From assembly GCA_024516035.1 (NCBI GenBank), contig CM044958.1, positions 22,652,108-22,716,107 of the forward strand: DNA of 64,000 nucleotides, in the 5' to 3' direction. This document shows, in pieces, positions 43,557-54,540 of the stretch (positions within the stretch are counted from its first letter, which is position 1; the number at the start of each line of letters is the position of its first letter). The notes beneath the pieces were generated by a model. The model was not told the DNA's origin, did not search any database, and saw only the letters and a program-made list of their open reading frames with translations. The translations under genes and the position numbers were made by a program. The stretch comes from Bactericera cockerelli. Its lineage: Eukaryota > Arthropoda > Insecta > Hemiptera > Triozidae.

Positions 43557-44040
43557 CAGGATATCTCAAGAACGGTATGAGCTAGAGACTTGAAATTTGG
43601 TATGGTAATTAATTTTATACCCCAAACGAACCATGAAACTTTTGTTTGAAATCGGCCGCATTCTGCGGCCGCAGGGCCGCAAATATTAGCCGCAAGCGCC
43701 GAATCTTCGAATCGGTTAAAGATACAAAAAAGTTAGAGAATATCATTTTCTTAGATTAAAAAAATAATAGGGGTCTATTCTGATCATTTTTTTGATATCT
43801 TGAACTTTTTGGACCTCGGCCTCAATTTACCAGTATTTTAGGGGGACCCGCTCGGACTAACTTTTTTATTATTCACCCTAGATGGGGGTTGCGACATATC
43901 AAATCCAATGATTTTGAAGTGCTGATTACGAATTTGGTATTGATTTTTAGTTATCTGTTACCGTTCAGTCACCAGTGGCGGAATTCGACTTCTTTTTTGG
44001 GATAAGGAAAGTTGTGTGATGTTTACACCAGATTTTTTTA
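43351..44040 (+). repeat. Dispersed repeat family B, copy 1
   Basis: Starts with the palindrome ACTTTCCTTAT..ATAAGGAAAGT (43351-43378), then TATTGTATTCGTCGAAAA and ACATTTCTGGACGAATCAT. A CTGT/GT tract (43490-43553) is expanded relative to copy 2. The interior has CGCATTCTGCGGCCGCAGG, and near the 3' end GGGATAAGGAAAGT is an inverted match to the start. Homology to copy 2 runs on to ACACCAGATTTTTTT. No coding frame. TTTCTGGACG and the position of the tip palindrome tie it to family A. Confidence 0.8.
43490..43553. repeat. (CTGT)n/(GT)n microsatellite inside family B
   Basis: Expanded here, about 46 bp longer than the same site in copy 2 (63235-63257). Confidence 0.85.
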
Positions 44041-44401
44041 ATTTCTGATAGAGCGCAGTTTATTTATTTTTGCTTATTCAAAATAGATTTGACTCTTATA
44101 AATATTTGTATACACCTAATAGTTAACCACCCATATTGATATAATTATGTATTTGCATTGCATCGATTCATTCACTACGCGCTAAAGTCGTTTCCAGCGT
44201 AATTACACCCCTGTTGCTCACTCAGGCCAGAGATCAAACGCTTCTTGCATTGCTTTGCCAATATTATTCCCTTTGTTTTATGTATATTATTTGCCCGCAT
44301 GATAGCTTTCCCTCCTTCTCTGCCTCTATCTTTCTTATACTCCTTATTTTCACCTATACTCTTCTCTCTCTCTCTCTTCTTACTGTTTACTCAGTCATTT
44401 G

Positions 44402-44862
44402 TTTTTTTTCCGATTTAGGCGCTGTAACTCTGTCAGTTGACATGTCGTTCGCGCCGATTGCTTGTTGTGTTAAACAAGTGTAGGTATATAGTTTAATTAT
44501 TTTCAGATAGTTTAGAAGGGAATCAGTGCTCTCGACGGAGTCTGACAGAGCTGGAGGCACAGGTAGAGAGGATCTTATTTGTGTATGGAGGTGACACTTA
44601 ATTATATGATTAACAGAATTTCGCCACAAGCCACAATGGCAGTTTGGAGGAGCAGTACGCTTAAATAGGAAGCTGTGAGTACATCGCGTAAGGCCAATCC
44701 TCATACGGCAAAGCACAATCTCCTCAAATCTAGTCTGTCGGTTACTTGAGCTCCAGTTAGCAATAAGGGGTTTAATAGACTTTAGTTTGTTAGAGTTTGG
44801 TATGTCGTTCCATATGAGCTGCCATTTTTCCTTGATGGTTTTTGATATGAATATCGATGAAT
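44402..44862 (-). pseudogene. 5'-truncated LINE 3' end (jockey/I-like), dead
   Basis: Flanked by the direct repeat GTCATTTG (44394-44401 and 44863-44870). On the minus strand it encodes the C-terminal end of a non-LTR retrotransposon polyprotein: KWQLIWNDIPNSNKLKSIKP, a frameshift, then RFEEIVLCRMRIGLTRCTHS, FKRTAPPNCHCG and the CCHC-like continuation VNHIIKCHLHT, ending with an A-rich 3' end (AAAAAAAAC). The RxRIGxTRxTHxxLF...PPxCxCG...HIIxxC pattern is the usual C-terminus of jockey- and I-type elements after the RT/RNase H region. Frameshifted and truncated, so inactive. Confidence 0.8.
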
Positions 44863-44870
44863 GTCATTTG

Positions 44871-45907
44871 TTTATTTATTTATTTACACTTTATTTTATT
44901 TTTTACAAAACAATCAACAACAACAACAACTTAATAACAATAAATAAAGACTTAGAAATATGTACAAAAAAATTAAGAACATTATTAATTTTTAATGACA
45001 ATTGTTTTGTAATAATAGATTTAATTTTCTGTTTTTCAAACATGGGTTTATGTTTACTTTCTCCTTGTGAATCTCTCTCATTCTCTAACTTTTTCTCTCT
45101 ATCTTCATCACTTCGCTTTTCTAATAATCTCTTTCCCAAAGTTTCACCGAGTACATTTTAATTAACTTAGTTCTTCTTGAAAACTTGCTTCTGGCTCTTG
45201 AAAAAGAGCCGAGTACATAGCTAGAAAGTACATAGGTAACTACGTAAATCTTTGGGTTCATTTCATCAGGAGGACTATCTTGTTCTTCTCAAATCCATTC
45301 CAAGGTTTCGTTTTGTGGAAAATTCCAGGGAAAAAGTTAGAAGATACAAAAAAAATGAAGAACTTTTGGTTAAGAAATTTTGCATTATCTCAATGTTGAT
45401 ATGGCTCATGGTTCAAGTGGTTAGAACAGTGGATAGAGAGTCAGGAGGTCGGGGTTCGTATATGGTTGGTGTTAAGAATTAGCAGAGTAGGTACAAAGAT
45501 ACCTATTTAATATCATATGAATACTATTCAGTTTTTAGGTGAATAACATTTTTTGGAAGAAATCTAGTCAAATATGGTAGAATAAAACAGCGTAGGTTCT
45601 CGTTAATAGAGCTCGTTAATGGGGTTTTTCCTTTGTACGAGCAAAACCCCAAAAATGGAGGAGAATCAAACACAAGTTAGAACGTGTCTTATCCTATTAT
45701 TTTCTTACATATCCGCGTAAGTAGATCTCTTCTGGTAAAAATAAATAGAGAGAATAACTTGGACGTTGATTCCTCATCACCGAGTTGTACATAAATTGTG
45801 GAACAAGCTTTAGTTCTGGGAATTCCTCTTGAGCTGCTTCATCCTATAATCTTCAACAAGTTTCTGAAGAAATTCTTTTCTGCTTTGGATTTCATTTTAT
45901 TTTATTC

Positions 45908-45941
<34 letters not shown>

Positions 45942-46422
45942 CTTGTTACTTTCTCGCTACTCCCACGTCTTTCATCGCCGCTTTTTCTCCTTATCTTTTT
46001 CCTCTCCTACTATTCCCACTCTCTCTCTATCTCTCTCTCTCCCATACACAATATCTCCATATAGTTTTCTGCAATTTTCTCTCTTTCTCTTTATCCACTT
46101 TTTCAGTAAGAATTTCTCATCTCTCGCTTGCCGAATCTCAGATTGAAACCAAATTCAATTGAGACGGAAATATTCTGTTGTGCTTTCGTAAAAAAAAAAA
46201 AAATGTTTTTCTCTTTTAGGTAGATTTTTTTCACTCTCTTCAATTTAAAACCAAAACTTTCCCCGCATTAATCCATTGGGGACCTGGCATTCCTAAGGGA
46301 ATCAGTAAATTTTATATCGAGTGTGAAGTATCAGGAGTGTATTATCCATCTTGCATATTTCTACGAGTAATGTCTGAGGGACAACTTTCTATCATTACTT
46401 CACATACTTCTAGGTAATATGT
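44871..46422. other. Gene-free spacer with low-complexity tracts
   Basis: Contains (CAA)n near 44917-44930, the hairpin GGCTCTTGAAAAAGAGCC at 45195, a T run at about 45910-45941 and CT-rich sequence to 46060. Frames of up to 124 codons are unsupported. Confidence 0.45.
45395..45480 (+). mobile_element. tRNA-like SINE head (uncertain)
   Basis: GGTTCAAGTGGTTAGAAC and GGTCGGGGTTCGTAT are spaced like A and B boxes. No family match in the window. Confidence 0.35.
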
Positions 46423-46497
46423 ATTAGAAATCGAAAGTATAGTGTTCATTTTTTATGAAAGAAAACATTTTTTTGCTCCGATTTCACATTTCATAAT
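46423..46497 (+). repeat. Family A tip fragment
   Basis: TATTAGAAATCGAAAGTATA, GTGTTCATTTTTTATG and TTTTTTTGCTCCGATTTCAC, the outer 75 bp of family A. Confidence 0.7.
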
Positions 46498-47052
46498 ATT
46501 CAGTTTTAGGTATCTGTAAATTAGTAAATATAAGTACATACATACCTATAATTCTTTTGTATGTAAGTAGGTACGAAAATCGACAGTACTAAGAAAAACC
46601 CATTGAGTCACGTTTATACAAAAAGGGTCAACTCAGAACTAAAGTCAAGAGTTTATCCACACCCCACTTTCTGAAATGAACCCTGGAAAGAAAGTCGGAA
46701 AATTCTGAATTATTCAACAAAACACAAAATTGCCTTCATTCGGCAGGTATTTTCTTTCTTTTCTTTTTGGTAGTAACTTTTCTATTGGAGGTTTTTTATG
46801 AATGCAATTTACAAATAATTCAAGGCTGAAACGAGTGAGAAAGAAGTTCAAAGATTGTACCTCTTCAGTTTTGATGTCCCATCAGCAACTGTTCAATAAA
46901 AACGTTTCTCTCATTTATCTGTGTACCTACTGAAACAACTCAATAAAAAACATTCGAGATTGGAGGCTGTACCTATGTTCAGTTCTAAGCACGACAAATT
47001 TTAAGAAGGCCATTTTGAGCACTCTTGTGATTCAATCTCATATATGTGATAA

Positions 47053-47288
47053 CTAGCGGGCTGTCGCCCGCTTTGCGGGCCGAGGCATGGCCGTGAAAGC
47101 AAAAAGTCCTTTTTCGCCAATGACAGGTGTTGTAGTGGGAATTTCGAAAAATCCCGTCTGATAAGCACATCTAGACTATAAGACAAAGCTACCTACCAAA
47201 TTTCAGCTTCCTAGGACTTACCAGTTCGGAGAAACAGTGATGATCAGTCAGTCAGTCTGTCAGTGACTTTAACTTTTATATATTAAGA
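47053..47288 (-). mobile_element. Helitron-like non-autonomous element, copy 2
   Basis: Reversed, it starts TCTTAATATATAAAAGTT after an A and ends with the hairpin GCCCGC-AAA-GCGGGC, GACAGCCCG and CTAG before a T. All four Helitron end rules hold. High similarity to 3867-4103 over its full length. Confidence 0.85.
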
Positions 47289-47344
47289 TATTGATAATCC
47301 ATTTTTTCCTTCTCTTTTTCATTGGTCTGAGAAGCACGATTGTT

Positions 47345-47400
47345 TATGCTGTAGACTCGTAACCTGGAAATCGATGGTTCGAATCGCATGCAAATTTTAC
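47345..47400 (+). mobile_element. tRNA-like fragment (uncertain)
   Basis: CGTAACCTGGAAATCGATGG followed by TTCGAATCGCATG resembles the anticodon-to-B-box part of SINE-E. No A box. Confidence 0.4.
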
Positions 47401-48704
47401 TAAAGCAATATTTTTCTCAAATAACCCCCCAGTGTAGAGAAGGAAACGACAGATAAGAAAAAAGAAAATCTTGGAAATAAAACAGGGAAAAGAGACAAAG
47501 ATGTAGGTATATTCTGCTAGGTATGGATGTATATACAATTTTATTATTATGTACCTATACCTAAGTAAGAAAATGAGATTTTTTTCCACAAAAGTGTCAC
47601 ATAAAATTAAATCAAAATTCTTGAGGATAAACAAGAAAAACTTGAAACTTGCAAATAATATAAAGTGTTGGTTTTTTTGTCAGGCATGATGTCTGAAGAG
47701 GCTTAAGATAGAGAATTGTGAAGGAAAATTGAAAATTATAAAGAAAAGGTAGCGAAGCTGAAAGAGCAAATGTTGCACAAACCCTGGCAAGGAGAAAGAA
47801 GGAGATAGGGAGAGAAGGAGAGGGAGAGAGAAAAGGAGACATAGGGAGAGAAGGATGGAATAGCTCTGTGGCTGTGAAAAAGAAAGTCCTTATGTTTTCC
47901 TAAAACCTCACAATATTGCTTTCTCAATCTGTTTATCTTGGAACGATAGTCCTGAGTATTTATTTGGAAATTGCTCTATGTTTCCCATGAATCGGAAGTT
48001 CAAAATCATTTTGTGATATATATGAACTATTTTGTGATATAATAGTATGAGTAAAGAGTTGTAATAGTAATGTTTTGCCGGGATTTCATAGAGTGCAACA
48101 TTTATGGCCGGGTCGAGAGTCGAGACTCGACTGCTGGGTCCCAGCTCATGTAGATTTAGCGTTACGTGATCAATTTGGAGCTCTGTGATTGGTGGAAAGT
48201 CATCACGTTTTCATGCTTTGCTCTTCCTTGAGAAACAAATGGGATCGAATTCCACTGACTGAAACATTGCTTCGAAACGCATCGCAACACTTCCCATTCG
48301 AGATGCAAGAGCGCATCCCCACACACAATCATTTCAACTAATTGTTCAATTAATCAAACGAAGCCGATTTGTTATCTGGTTATCAACTAACCTGCTATGC
48401 TTTCACTCCTGTCAGGGAAGAAGCGAAGGAAACTTTATTTGCTCAAAGAAATGAAAGAAGAAGATATATTTTGATTTATTTGTAAATATTGAAAAAATCA
48501 TAGAGCTGTTTATTTTGTTGAATATTTTCGTTCAAGCTTTCTCTCTGTTTACAAAAGTTTTCTATAAAAATGCTTCTGCTGTCTCGTTACAACAATGGAA
48601 CATGCAACTTTCTGATTTCCTTTCCAACTTTGTATATACCATTTGGGAATCAATCCATCGAGACGAATAGACGTGCCAAGTTAGGGCGGCTGTTTGGTTC
48701 CTTA
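47401..48704. other. Gene-free spacer
   Basis: Includes a GA-rich stretch (47795-47850) and GTCGAGAGTCGAGACTCGAC (48112-48131). Frames have no recognisable domain. Confidence 0.4.
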
Positions 48705-48944
48705 GCCAGCGTTGATGGTACGTTGAATGTACTAGTTTTCATTCTGTCACTGAAATTATACAACATACAGCGAGGTTAGGACTTGGATAGGTGATGATTC
48801 AAACTCAAACTCTGGATATTTCCGACCCTGTCTGAATAAGGATAATTTGAGTAGCTGGTTTGTTAGTTTCCAGCGAAGTGAGGATAAAACCCCGTTATGA
48901 TATAACTATTCAGCAGTTGAAAGCGACTTTAAACCGAAAATAAA
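48705..48944 (+). mobile_element. 5S rRNA-derived SINE, copy 3
   Basis: GCCAGCGTTGATGGTACG and TTGAATGTACTAGTTTTC are from the 5S 5' half, and GAGGTTAGGACTTGGATAGG with TGATG matches the 5S 3' region (GTACTTGGATGGGTGA). The body has TTTCCGACCCTGTCTG, AGTAGCTGGTTTGTTAG and AAAACCCCGT. Older than copies 1 and 2, but it preserves the 5S 3' portion that copy 1 lacks. Confidence 0.75.
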
Positions 48945-49020
48945 CTATTCCTTTCAGTTTCGACAACCTAACGATATCCCATCACAAAGAATGAAATACC
49001 TTCCCTATTATAACATATTA

Positions 49021-49078
49021 CTTCCGAAAATTTCTAATATTAGAAATCGGAAGTATTGTGTTCGTTTTTTTTTTTTTT
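49021..49078 (+). repeat. Family A tip fragment
   Basis: ACTTCCGAAAATTTCTAATA, TTAGAAATCGGAAGTATTG and TGTTCG then a T run. The tip palindrome is complete. Confidence 0.75.
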
Positions 49079-50231
49079 TGATAACTTACTCACATGTTAT
49101 CAAGAATTAATCTATAATTATGAATGAGAAAGTCATCTGAGACTCATTGAGTCGATTCAGTAGCAAGTACACAATCGGTATTGATACTCTTTACTTTAGT
49201 AGTGGAACATAAAGATTAACAGTTTTCTTCAAGAGCCGCAGCTTCGAAAAAGGAAATGATGATGGCACCAGGGAAGAAATAAGAACACGCTCTCTATCAA
49301 TCACAGTTTCTACTTTTGGAAATCAGTGTTTCATATCCTCCAGCTGGATTTAGAACAGTCAAGTGAATCTAGCACAGAGAAGTAAAATTGTAACATCCAC
49401 ATTTTTTATAATTTTTTTATTTATACTGGTTTTTCAGTCATAACGTTCCAACTTATAGTTCCTCTTTGGACTCTACTTCACACTAGAGCCCAAAGTTTAT
49501 AAAAACTTTGGTAAGAATTATACCTATACCATACCCGTCAACTCGTTCCTATGATTCCTTTGAGTACAACTTAATACTTCATACTCTTTGGCCAACAAAG
49601 CCTGGTGATTAAAGGTGCTTGCTTTGTAAACAGAAAAGATTGTTCAAATCCTGAGTTTGATTTTAATTTTCTTATTATCAATGTTTCTCAAGTTGAGCAC
49701 CGTGAAATATCACCAATTTGAATTGAACAATAACAAAGACTAACAGTAACCATAGAGTTGTGGTCCTTAAGTGATACAGACCGTATGACTATTATTGTTG
49801 ATATGTCCATAAGACCTACTATTTTGAATATATTATGAACGAGAGTGCTAAATTTAGAGGTACTAACAAAAAGCTCTCAAAACAGTCTTCCTAAGCTGCT
49901 CAGAAACTTCAAACAAACTGAGGCGGAGAGATAGAGAAGCTTTTAGGATTAAGGCGAGAATGGAGAGAGAGAAGGAGAAAGAGTTTAGAAAACAATGATG
50001 TAAACACATGATGGATAAGGCTGACGTAAGCGGATTTGTCCATTAGAGTAGACATCAGAGCTGTGAATAACTTTGTGTTTAAATAAGAGGCAATACTACT
50101 TATGTAATACCTACATTGGATGTATATTTGTAGAAGTATGATTTTATATGAGAAGTTTTCATACCTATAGATGAACGTTTTTCTCCTTGAAATAAATGTA
50201 CCTTCAATGGTGAGTGTTCAACATAATATTA
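49079..50231. other. Gene-free spacer
   Basis: GCCTGGTGATTAAAGGTGC and GTTCAAATCCTGAGT near 49600-49655 are weakly tRNA-like. Otherwise nothing. Confidence 0.4.
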
Positions 50232-50405
50232 TTACCATAACAATAAAAACAATATCGTCCTATTTTGCCTGATTAGGACTAATAACATAATGAGTCCCAT
50301 TTTTCCAACAGTAAGACTAAGACGTATTATTATGTGGTCAAAATCCAAATTAGAAGGATACCTAACTTGTTCTTTCCCGGCTGGGTTTCGAACCCGCGAC
50401 CTCTG
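50232..50405 (-). mobile_element. SINE-B, 5' truncated
   Basis: Reversed, the B box GCGGGTTCGAAACCCAGCC is followed by GGGAAAGAACAAG, TTTGGATTTTGACC, ACATAATAATACGTC and GGGACTCATTATG. The A-box half is replaced by ATAATGCAGAG. Confidence 0.7.
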
Positions 50406-50722
50406 CATTATTTGACCTCATGTTATATAAACATTATCACCAAAATAGATAATAACTGGTAGTAATCGTACAGACGTACATTACGTACACCCTCAAAACA
50501 AGAAAAACTCTCTTACTGAGGCCAGGAATAGATGAGTGTCCCTTTCAGCGCTGTGAGGTATGAAAAGAGGAGGTCCTCAAAGACATATTTTAAATTTAAT
50601 GGTGGATGTAGGTTTCAGATGTTCCCCTCTTCCTGTCCCGTTCTAGTCCTTAGTTTCTGAATTGCCTATTGAATCCATAGTATGTGAGTATTATTTGTCG
50701 ACCTCAAGACATAATATAATAA

Positions 50723-51533
50723 TAAAGGTTGCCATATTTGGGGAGGTAACTTTTGAACGCCTATAAAATGAAAACGGTAAGGTCTTTTTTAATTAAATAA
50801 AGTCCAAATTACACAGAATAATGTTTTATATTATTCCTCAGAGTTACAGAACAATAAAAAAGAAAAAAGTAATTAAAAAATTAACATAAACAAAACACTT
50901 CAAAAATGGCAGTCAAAAATTTGTGATCCTAATTTGGGGAGGTTCTAATTTTTTGAAAATTTAGGATTTTTTCATTGATTTTTTAATACTTTTGGCCAAC
51001 ATTCCTTTACTGCAATATTCACAAATGAATTTCTCATCTTTTCCCTGCACATAGTGAGTGTGCCCACTGCCCACCTTTCACAAATGAGACACATGATCCA
51101 GCGCTCACCATTTCTTGCACGACAGTCTTCAGAATACAGTGTTTTTAAGGTCATCCCCAAATTGGGCAAAGTGATATGCAAGAACAAAAATAATTTTCTA
51201 TTTTTACACAGAATTAAAAGAAAACTTTAGAGCTGAGATATGAAAGAACAAACTATTTTTATATGCATTATTAAAGAATAAATATAATTTTCTTACTTTT
51301 TTGTTGACCAAACTTCACTAGTTTTAACTTTTTAAAAAAAGTTTTAAAGAGCCCAAATCACATTTTTGTAAATATTTTCTCTCGAGCAATTAATTTAAAC
51401 TAGATTATGATCGGGAATCACATGGAAGTTGTTTACATTTATAATTCTGACATTAACCGCAGGCAGCAACATCTCCTTGAGGAGAAACACCGCCTCCCCA
51501 AATTAGGAAACCTCCCCAAATATAGCAACCTTA
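50723..51533 (-). mobile_element. Second pogo-like (Tc1/mariner) element
   Basis: The left end reads TAAAGGTTGCCATATTTGGG; the right end reversed is TAAGGTTGCTATATTTGGGG, each with TA. The motif TTTGGGGAGGT recurs near 50737 and 50933, and reversed near 51492 and 51510, the same layout of repeated subterminal sites as in the 10117 element. The minus strand encodes a transposase C-terminal zinc-finger remnant. About 811 bp, so most of the transposase is deleted. Confidence 0.75.
50965..51187 (-). pseudogene. Transposase C-terminal zinc finger, frameshifted
   Basis: Frame 1 gives RWIMCLICERWA; shifting one frame further on gives KFICEYCSK. The CxxC-x(2)-WA then FxCxxC pattern is the C-terminal zinc-finger often found after the DDE domain in pogo/jerky-type transposases (C..C..WAH...FxCxxC). 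The two halves sit in different frames, so a frameshift lies between them near 51060-51070. No catalytic residues are in the window's copy. Confidence 0.6.
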
Positions 51534-52605
51534 CCCTATGTTATTATTTTCCTCCGTTTTCTCTACTTTTCCATCTTTGCCACATTTTTTCTCTTTAAAA
51601 TATCAACTGTCTCATTTTTTCTGGTACTATCAAAAACTTTTCCGTATTTTTCATCGATCCTAATTGCACATATATCTATCTCTCTCTCTCCCTCCTCTCT
51701 CTCTCTCTCTCGTTCTTCTTGTGTTTTTGTTCTTTTTTGGCATTCAAATTTCCTTCTGTTATGCCTCGTGTGTCTTCTCTCACCCTTCTACATTTACTTG
51801 TTTTCAAGTTTCTTTCTCCTTCTCCTCCTCCCCTCTTCCTCTGTCTCCTCTTCCCTCTCCCGTGGGCTTTTGTTCAGAAGAGCTCAGAGCGTTCCAACTT
51901 TTCTCTCGTCTCTAAATCAACATTTGGGGCGGCTCTTTCTTTTGACCTTTGGAATTACCCGTTTGGGAATATTAATAACATTATATTCACGATTTTCTCG
52001 CTGCCCCCTTTCCCCGGCCACCTCTCTAACCCTACCTTCCTTAGCTTTCCTGAGTTTGGCTTTTCCTTGGAACAAAGTTCTGAACAAATTTTTCCTGCTT
52101 TTCTGTTCGTTCGCTTTTCCTTTTTTGGGTGAAAGTTTTCCAAAAGTAAAGGAAAATATTGGGAGAAGAAGGAGGAGGAGAAAAGTCATTCAGAACCAAG
52201 CAGGAGACAAATAGTTTCTTATTTGGTATATTTTGAGATCAATGCGAATTTTCAGTGAAATCAAATTTATCATAAAATATTTTCATAATGGGACTTGTTG
52301 TTTTAACTTGACAATCAAAACGAGCCTTATACCCACCTACAGACCTACTTAGGAACAGATGATATTAATATATTATTCAATTATCTTTAGATCCGTAAGA
52401 CAACACATTCTATGACATGTTTTATTAACATCTCCAAGTTTGAAATCCCACTAATTAAAAAAACGAGATTCAAGACAGTAACGTCTCCTGTCAAATTAAA
52501 AAAATAAATATTAACCATACATCTTGTTGACCCATGTCCAAGTTACCAAATTTACCAATAAAATATTCATTTTTTTATTATTATTAATATTTCACTCTTT
52601 ATTGA
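51534..52605. other. Gene-free spacer with CT-rich region
   Basis: A (CT)n run is at 51677-51712. Three overlapping plus-strand frames (51664-52214) and two minus-strand frames cover moderately complex sequence, but no frame shows a recognised domain. Confidence 0.4.
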
Positions 52606-52727
52606 GGTTCCATATTAACTAGGCTAGGAGAACATTCTGATTATCACCAGCTGTTCTTTAAGTGAGTAGGCCAGAGAACTACAAGTTTATAGTAAAAAGA
52701 AAACTAGAATTTATTCACTTCACTCTG

Positions 52728-52992
52728 TAAGTGAATTCAACTCTAATTGGACTAATTAAACACGGAAAATTATAAAATAGTTTTTCCTCACTTAAAAAGG
52801 TATTTCTTTAGAAGTAAAGAATAATCTATTTGGAAGTTCAACCCCTTGAAATATTCTCATTAGTCTACCTTAAGAGGGTATTATTATTTATAAAGGCAGT
52901 CTCTCGGTAATAATTTCACAGATACTGGTCTGGGGGCAATCTCCTGGCAATAATTCTAGCTCTTCGAGGAAGGGCTCCTAGGATTTATTGGA
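52728..52992 (+). repeat. Dispersed repeat family J, copy 1
   Basis: Reverse-complement match to 54530-54785: shared blocks include CACGGAAAATTA, TTAGTCTACCTTAAGAGGG, TTCACAGATACTGGTCTGG and GGGCTCCTAGGATTTATTGG. Divergence is substantial. No coding frame. Confidence 0.65.
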
Positions 52993-53234
52993 TTGTGAAA
53001 CGCAACCACGGAGATGGGCGATAAGCTGGCGAGAACAATGCTGGGGACGCGAAGGCAGCCCGTTTGTTTATGAAGAGTGTTTTTAATTGCTTTTCCCAAT
53101 TCGGGAATGGGATATCATTCGCTGACCAGCCAGGGGTGTATATAGGAGGGCTCAAGAGTTTGTGAAACAAGGGATGCTTGCGTAGTTTTTTTACCATTCG
53201 AAATATTCAAAGATCTTTATTAATTAGAAATTTA
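52993..53234. other. Unannotated spacer
   Basis: Less AT-rich than its surroundings (GGGGACGCGAAGGCAGCCCG). No feature supported. Confidence 0.4.
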
Positions 53235-53368
53235 TTGCACCAGATCTCAGTACAATATTCCCTATGTGGGATTGAGGAAAGTCTTGTTTTGAAATACCAA
53301 ACAGCTGACCGAGCGCAACAGTCAGCTGATAAAATCTAATGGCGAAATTAATAGACGTTTTGTAATAC

Positions 53369-53543
53369 AACTTCTCACTTTTCTGTTTATACTGATTTAT
53401 AAAAAAAAGGTTAGTTAATGACATGGATAATAAGAATTATTACTTGCTGATGAGAGCAAATAAGCTGGAAACAGCTGGCCAGGTATGTTCTAATATTCAT
53501 GTACATACAACTTCTCACTTTGCTGTTTATACTGATTATAGTG
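53369..53543 (+). mobile_element. Hammerhead retroelement, copy 3, inside H1
   Basis: Bounded by GTAATAC (53362-53368) and GTGATAC (53541-53547), a probable target duplication with one change. It begins and ends with the same AACTTCTCACTTTTCTG / AACTTCTCACTTTGCTG segment, so a stretch of about 30 bp is repeated at both ends around the ribozyme. Confidence 0.75.
53432..53493 (+). ncRNA. Hammerhead ribozyme, inactivated
   Basis: CTGATGA (53447-53453) and GAAA (53468-53471) are kept, but the closing stem II pair is G opposite G, and the cleavage triplet is GGC (53477-53479) where GTC is needed. A U-to-G change at this position normally abolishes cleavage. Confidence 0.75.
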
Positions 53544-53561
53544 ATACCTCTATGACGCTAA

Positions 53562-53690
53562 GGGCGGAATTAATAGACAACATCAATAACTTAAGTCGTT
53601 GGTAAGTGTCGATTTTCCCTATCTTACACAGTACGCAATCTGTGACTTAGCGCCACAGAGGTATTACAAAAACGTCTAATAATTCCGCCC
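53562..53690. mobile_element. Harbinger-like MITE (H2) inserted in H1
   Basis: TAA (53559-53561), GGGCGGAATTAATAGAC, an interior with TTCCCTATCTTACACAGTAC, then GTCTAATAATTCCGCCC and TAA (53691-53693). It is a near-full copy of the same family as its host H1, in opposite orientation, 129 bp. Confidence 0.8.
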
Positions 53691-54407
53691 TAAGTCTCGG
53701 ATTGCGTATACTGATGGGGAAAATCGATGCTTAGCAATAACTTAGGTTATCGATTTTGTTAATTGATTTCGCCCTAAGGCTAAGGGTCGGTTTAGATTCA
53801 CTAATCCTGTTTCATAATACGGGTCTTAGAATCGATATACATATACCTTTAGAAGAAAATAAAGACTCATGAAGATTATGGAGGCTGACTCTAGCCCTGT
53901 AGTGTATGCTGGGGGATGTTTGGACAGAATCTGTAGAACATTACACATTTATCAATAAGACAAAAGAAGAAGTATTAAATCTTACCTGATTCTGTAGAAC
54001 TCGCATGCTGTGAAGTTTGAACACTGAAAAACCCGACTCTACAAAATTTAAAAAGTCAACTAGTTGATTGAATCCAAATCCAAAATCTGTTTTCTAGTAC
54101 CTATATGCTAATTTAAAACACCTTTATGAATTCAAAAAGAAATTATTTTGAAAGCTGAGCCCGCACTGACGACACAGAGGAAAGACCGAATCAAACTGAA
54201 CTGAGTAGAAAAGAAAGGGACCCCAGCTAACCTAGAAATTTTCCTCGATTTTGATTGGTCAAACTGAATTTAGGTAAGGGAAAGGGTCTCTGAGAACTTT
54301 TTGGTTGTAAAATTCTCACACTAAATTTTGAAAATTTTGAACTAGACCAGTGGCGTCGACTGAATTTTAATTTTCAATAGTGGAGTGAACCAAATTTGAT
54401 TTTTTCA

Positions 54408-54540
54408 TAACTTTCTTTACAGAAATTAATGAAATTTGTGTAAACTTTGGTTTTGTGTTGGTCTGTCAGTTTGTAAATACATGTCTTGTAACTCGCAAAT
54501 CTCAGAAACTTCTGAATGGATTTCAACAAAGTTTTTACAA
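54408..54540 (-). repeat. Family A left-arm remnant in the loop of element C
   Basis: TTTGGTTTTGTGTTGGTCTG and TTGTAACTCGCAAATCTCAG are inverted matches to the right arm near 55545-55618. It is cut off where family J begins. Confidence 0.6.

Larger units (their letters stand above)
53340..53774. mobile_element. Harbinger-like MITE (H1), split by two later insertions
   Basis: TAA (53337-53339), then TGGCGAAATTAATAGACG; the other end TTAATTGATTTCGCCC is followed by TAA (53775-53777). The empty site TCTAAGGGTCA is seen, reversed, in the other arm of element C near 56380. A 3-bp TAA duplication with GGGCGG-type ends suits PIF/Harbinger. H1 is interrupted by a hammerhead retroelement and by a reversed second MITE, and aligns with the uninterrupted copy at 57275-57412. 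Confidence 0.7.

Noticed and set aside
51664..52214. Overlapping frames as a real exon
   Set aside because: Several frames on both strands are open over CT-rich sequence, and none has a recognisable domain or splice-site support.
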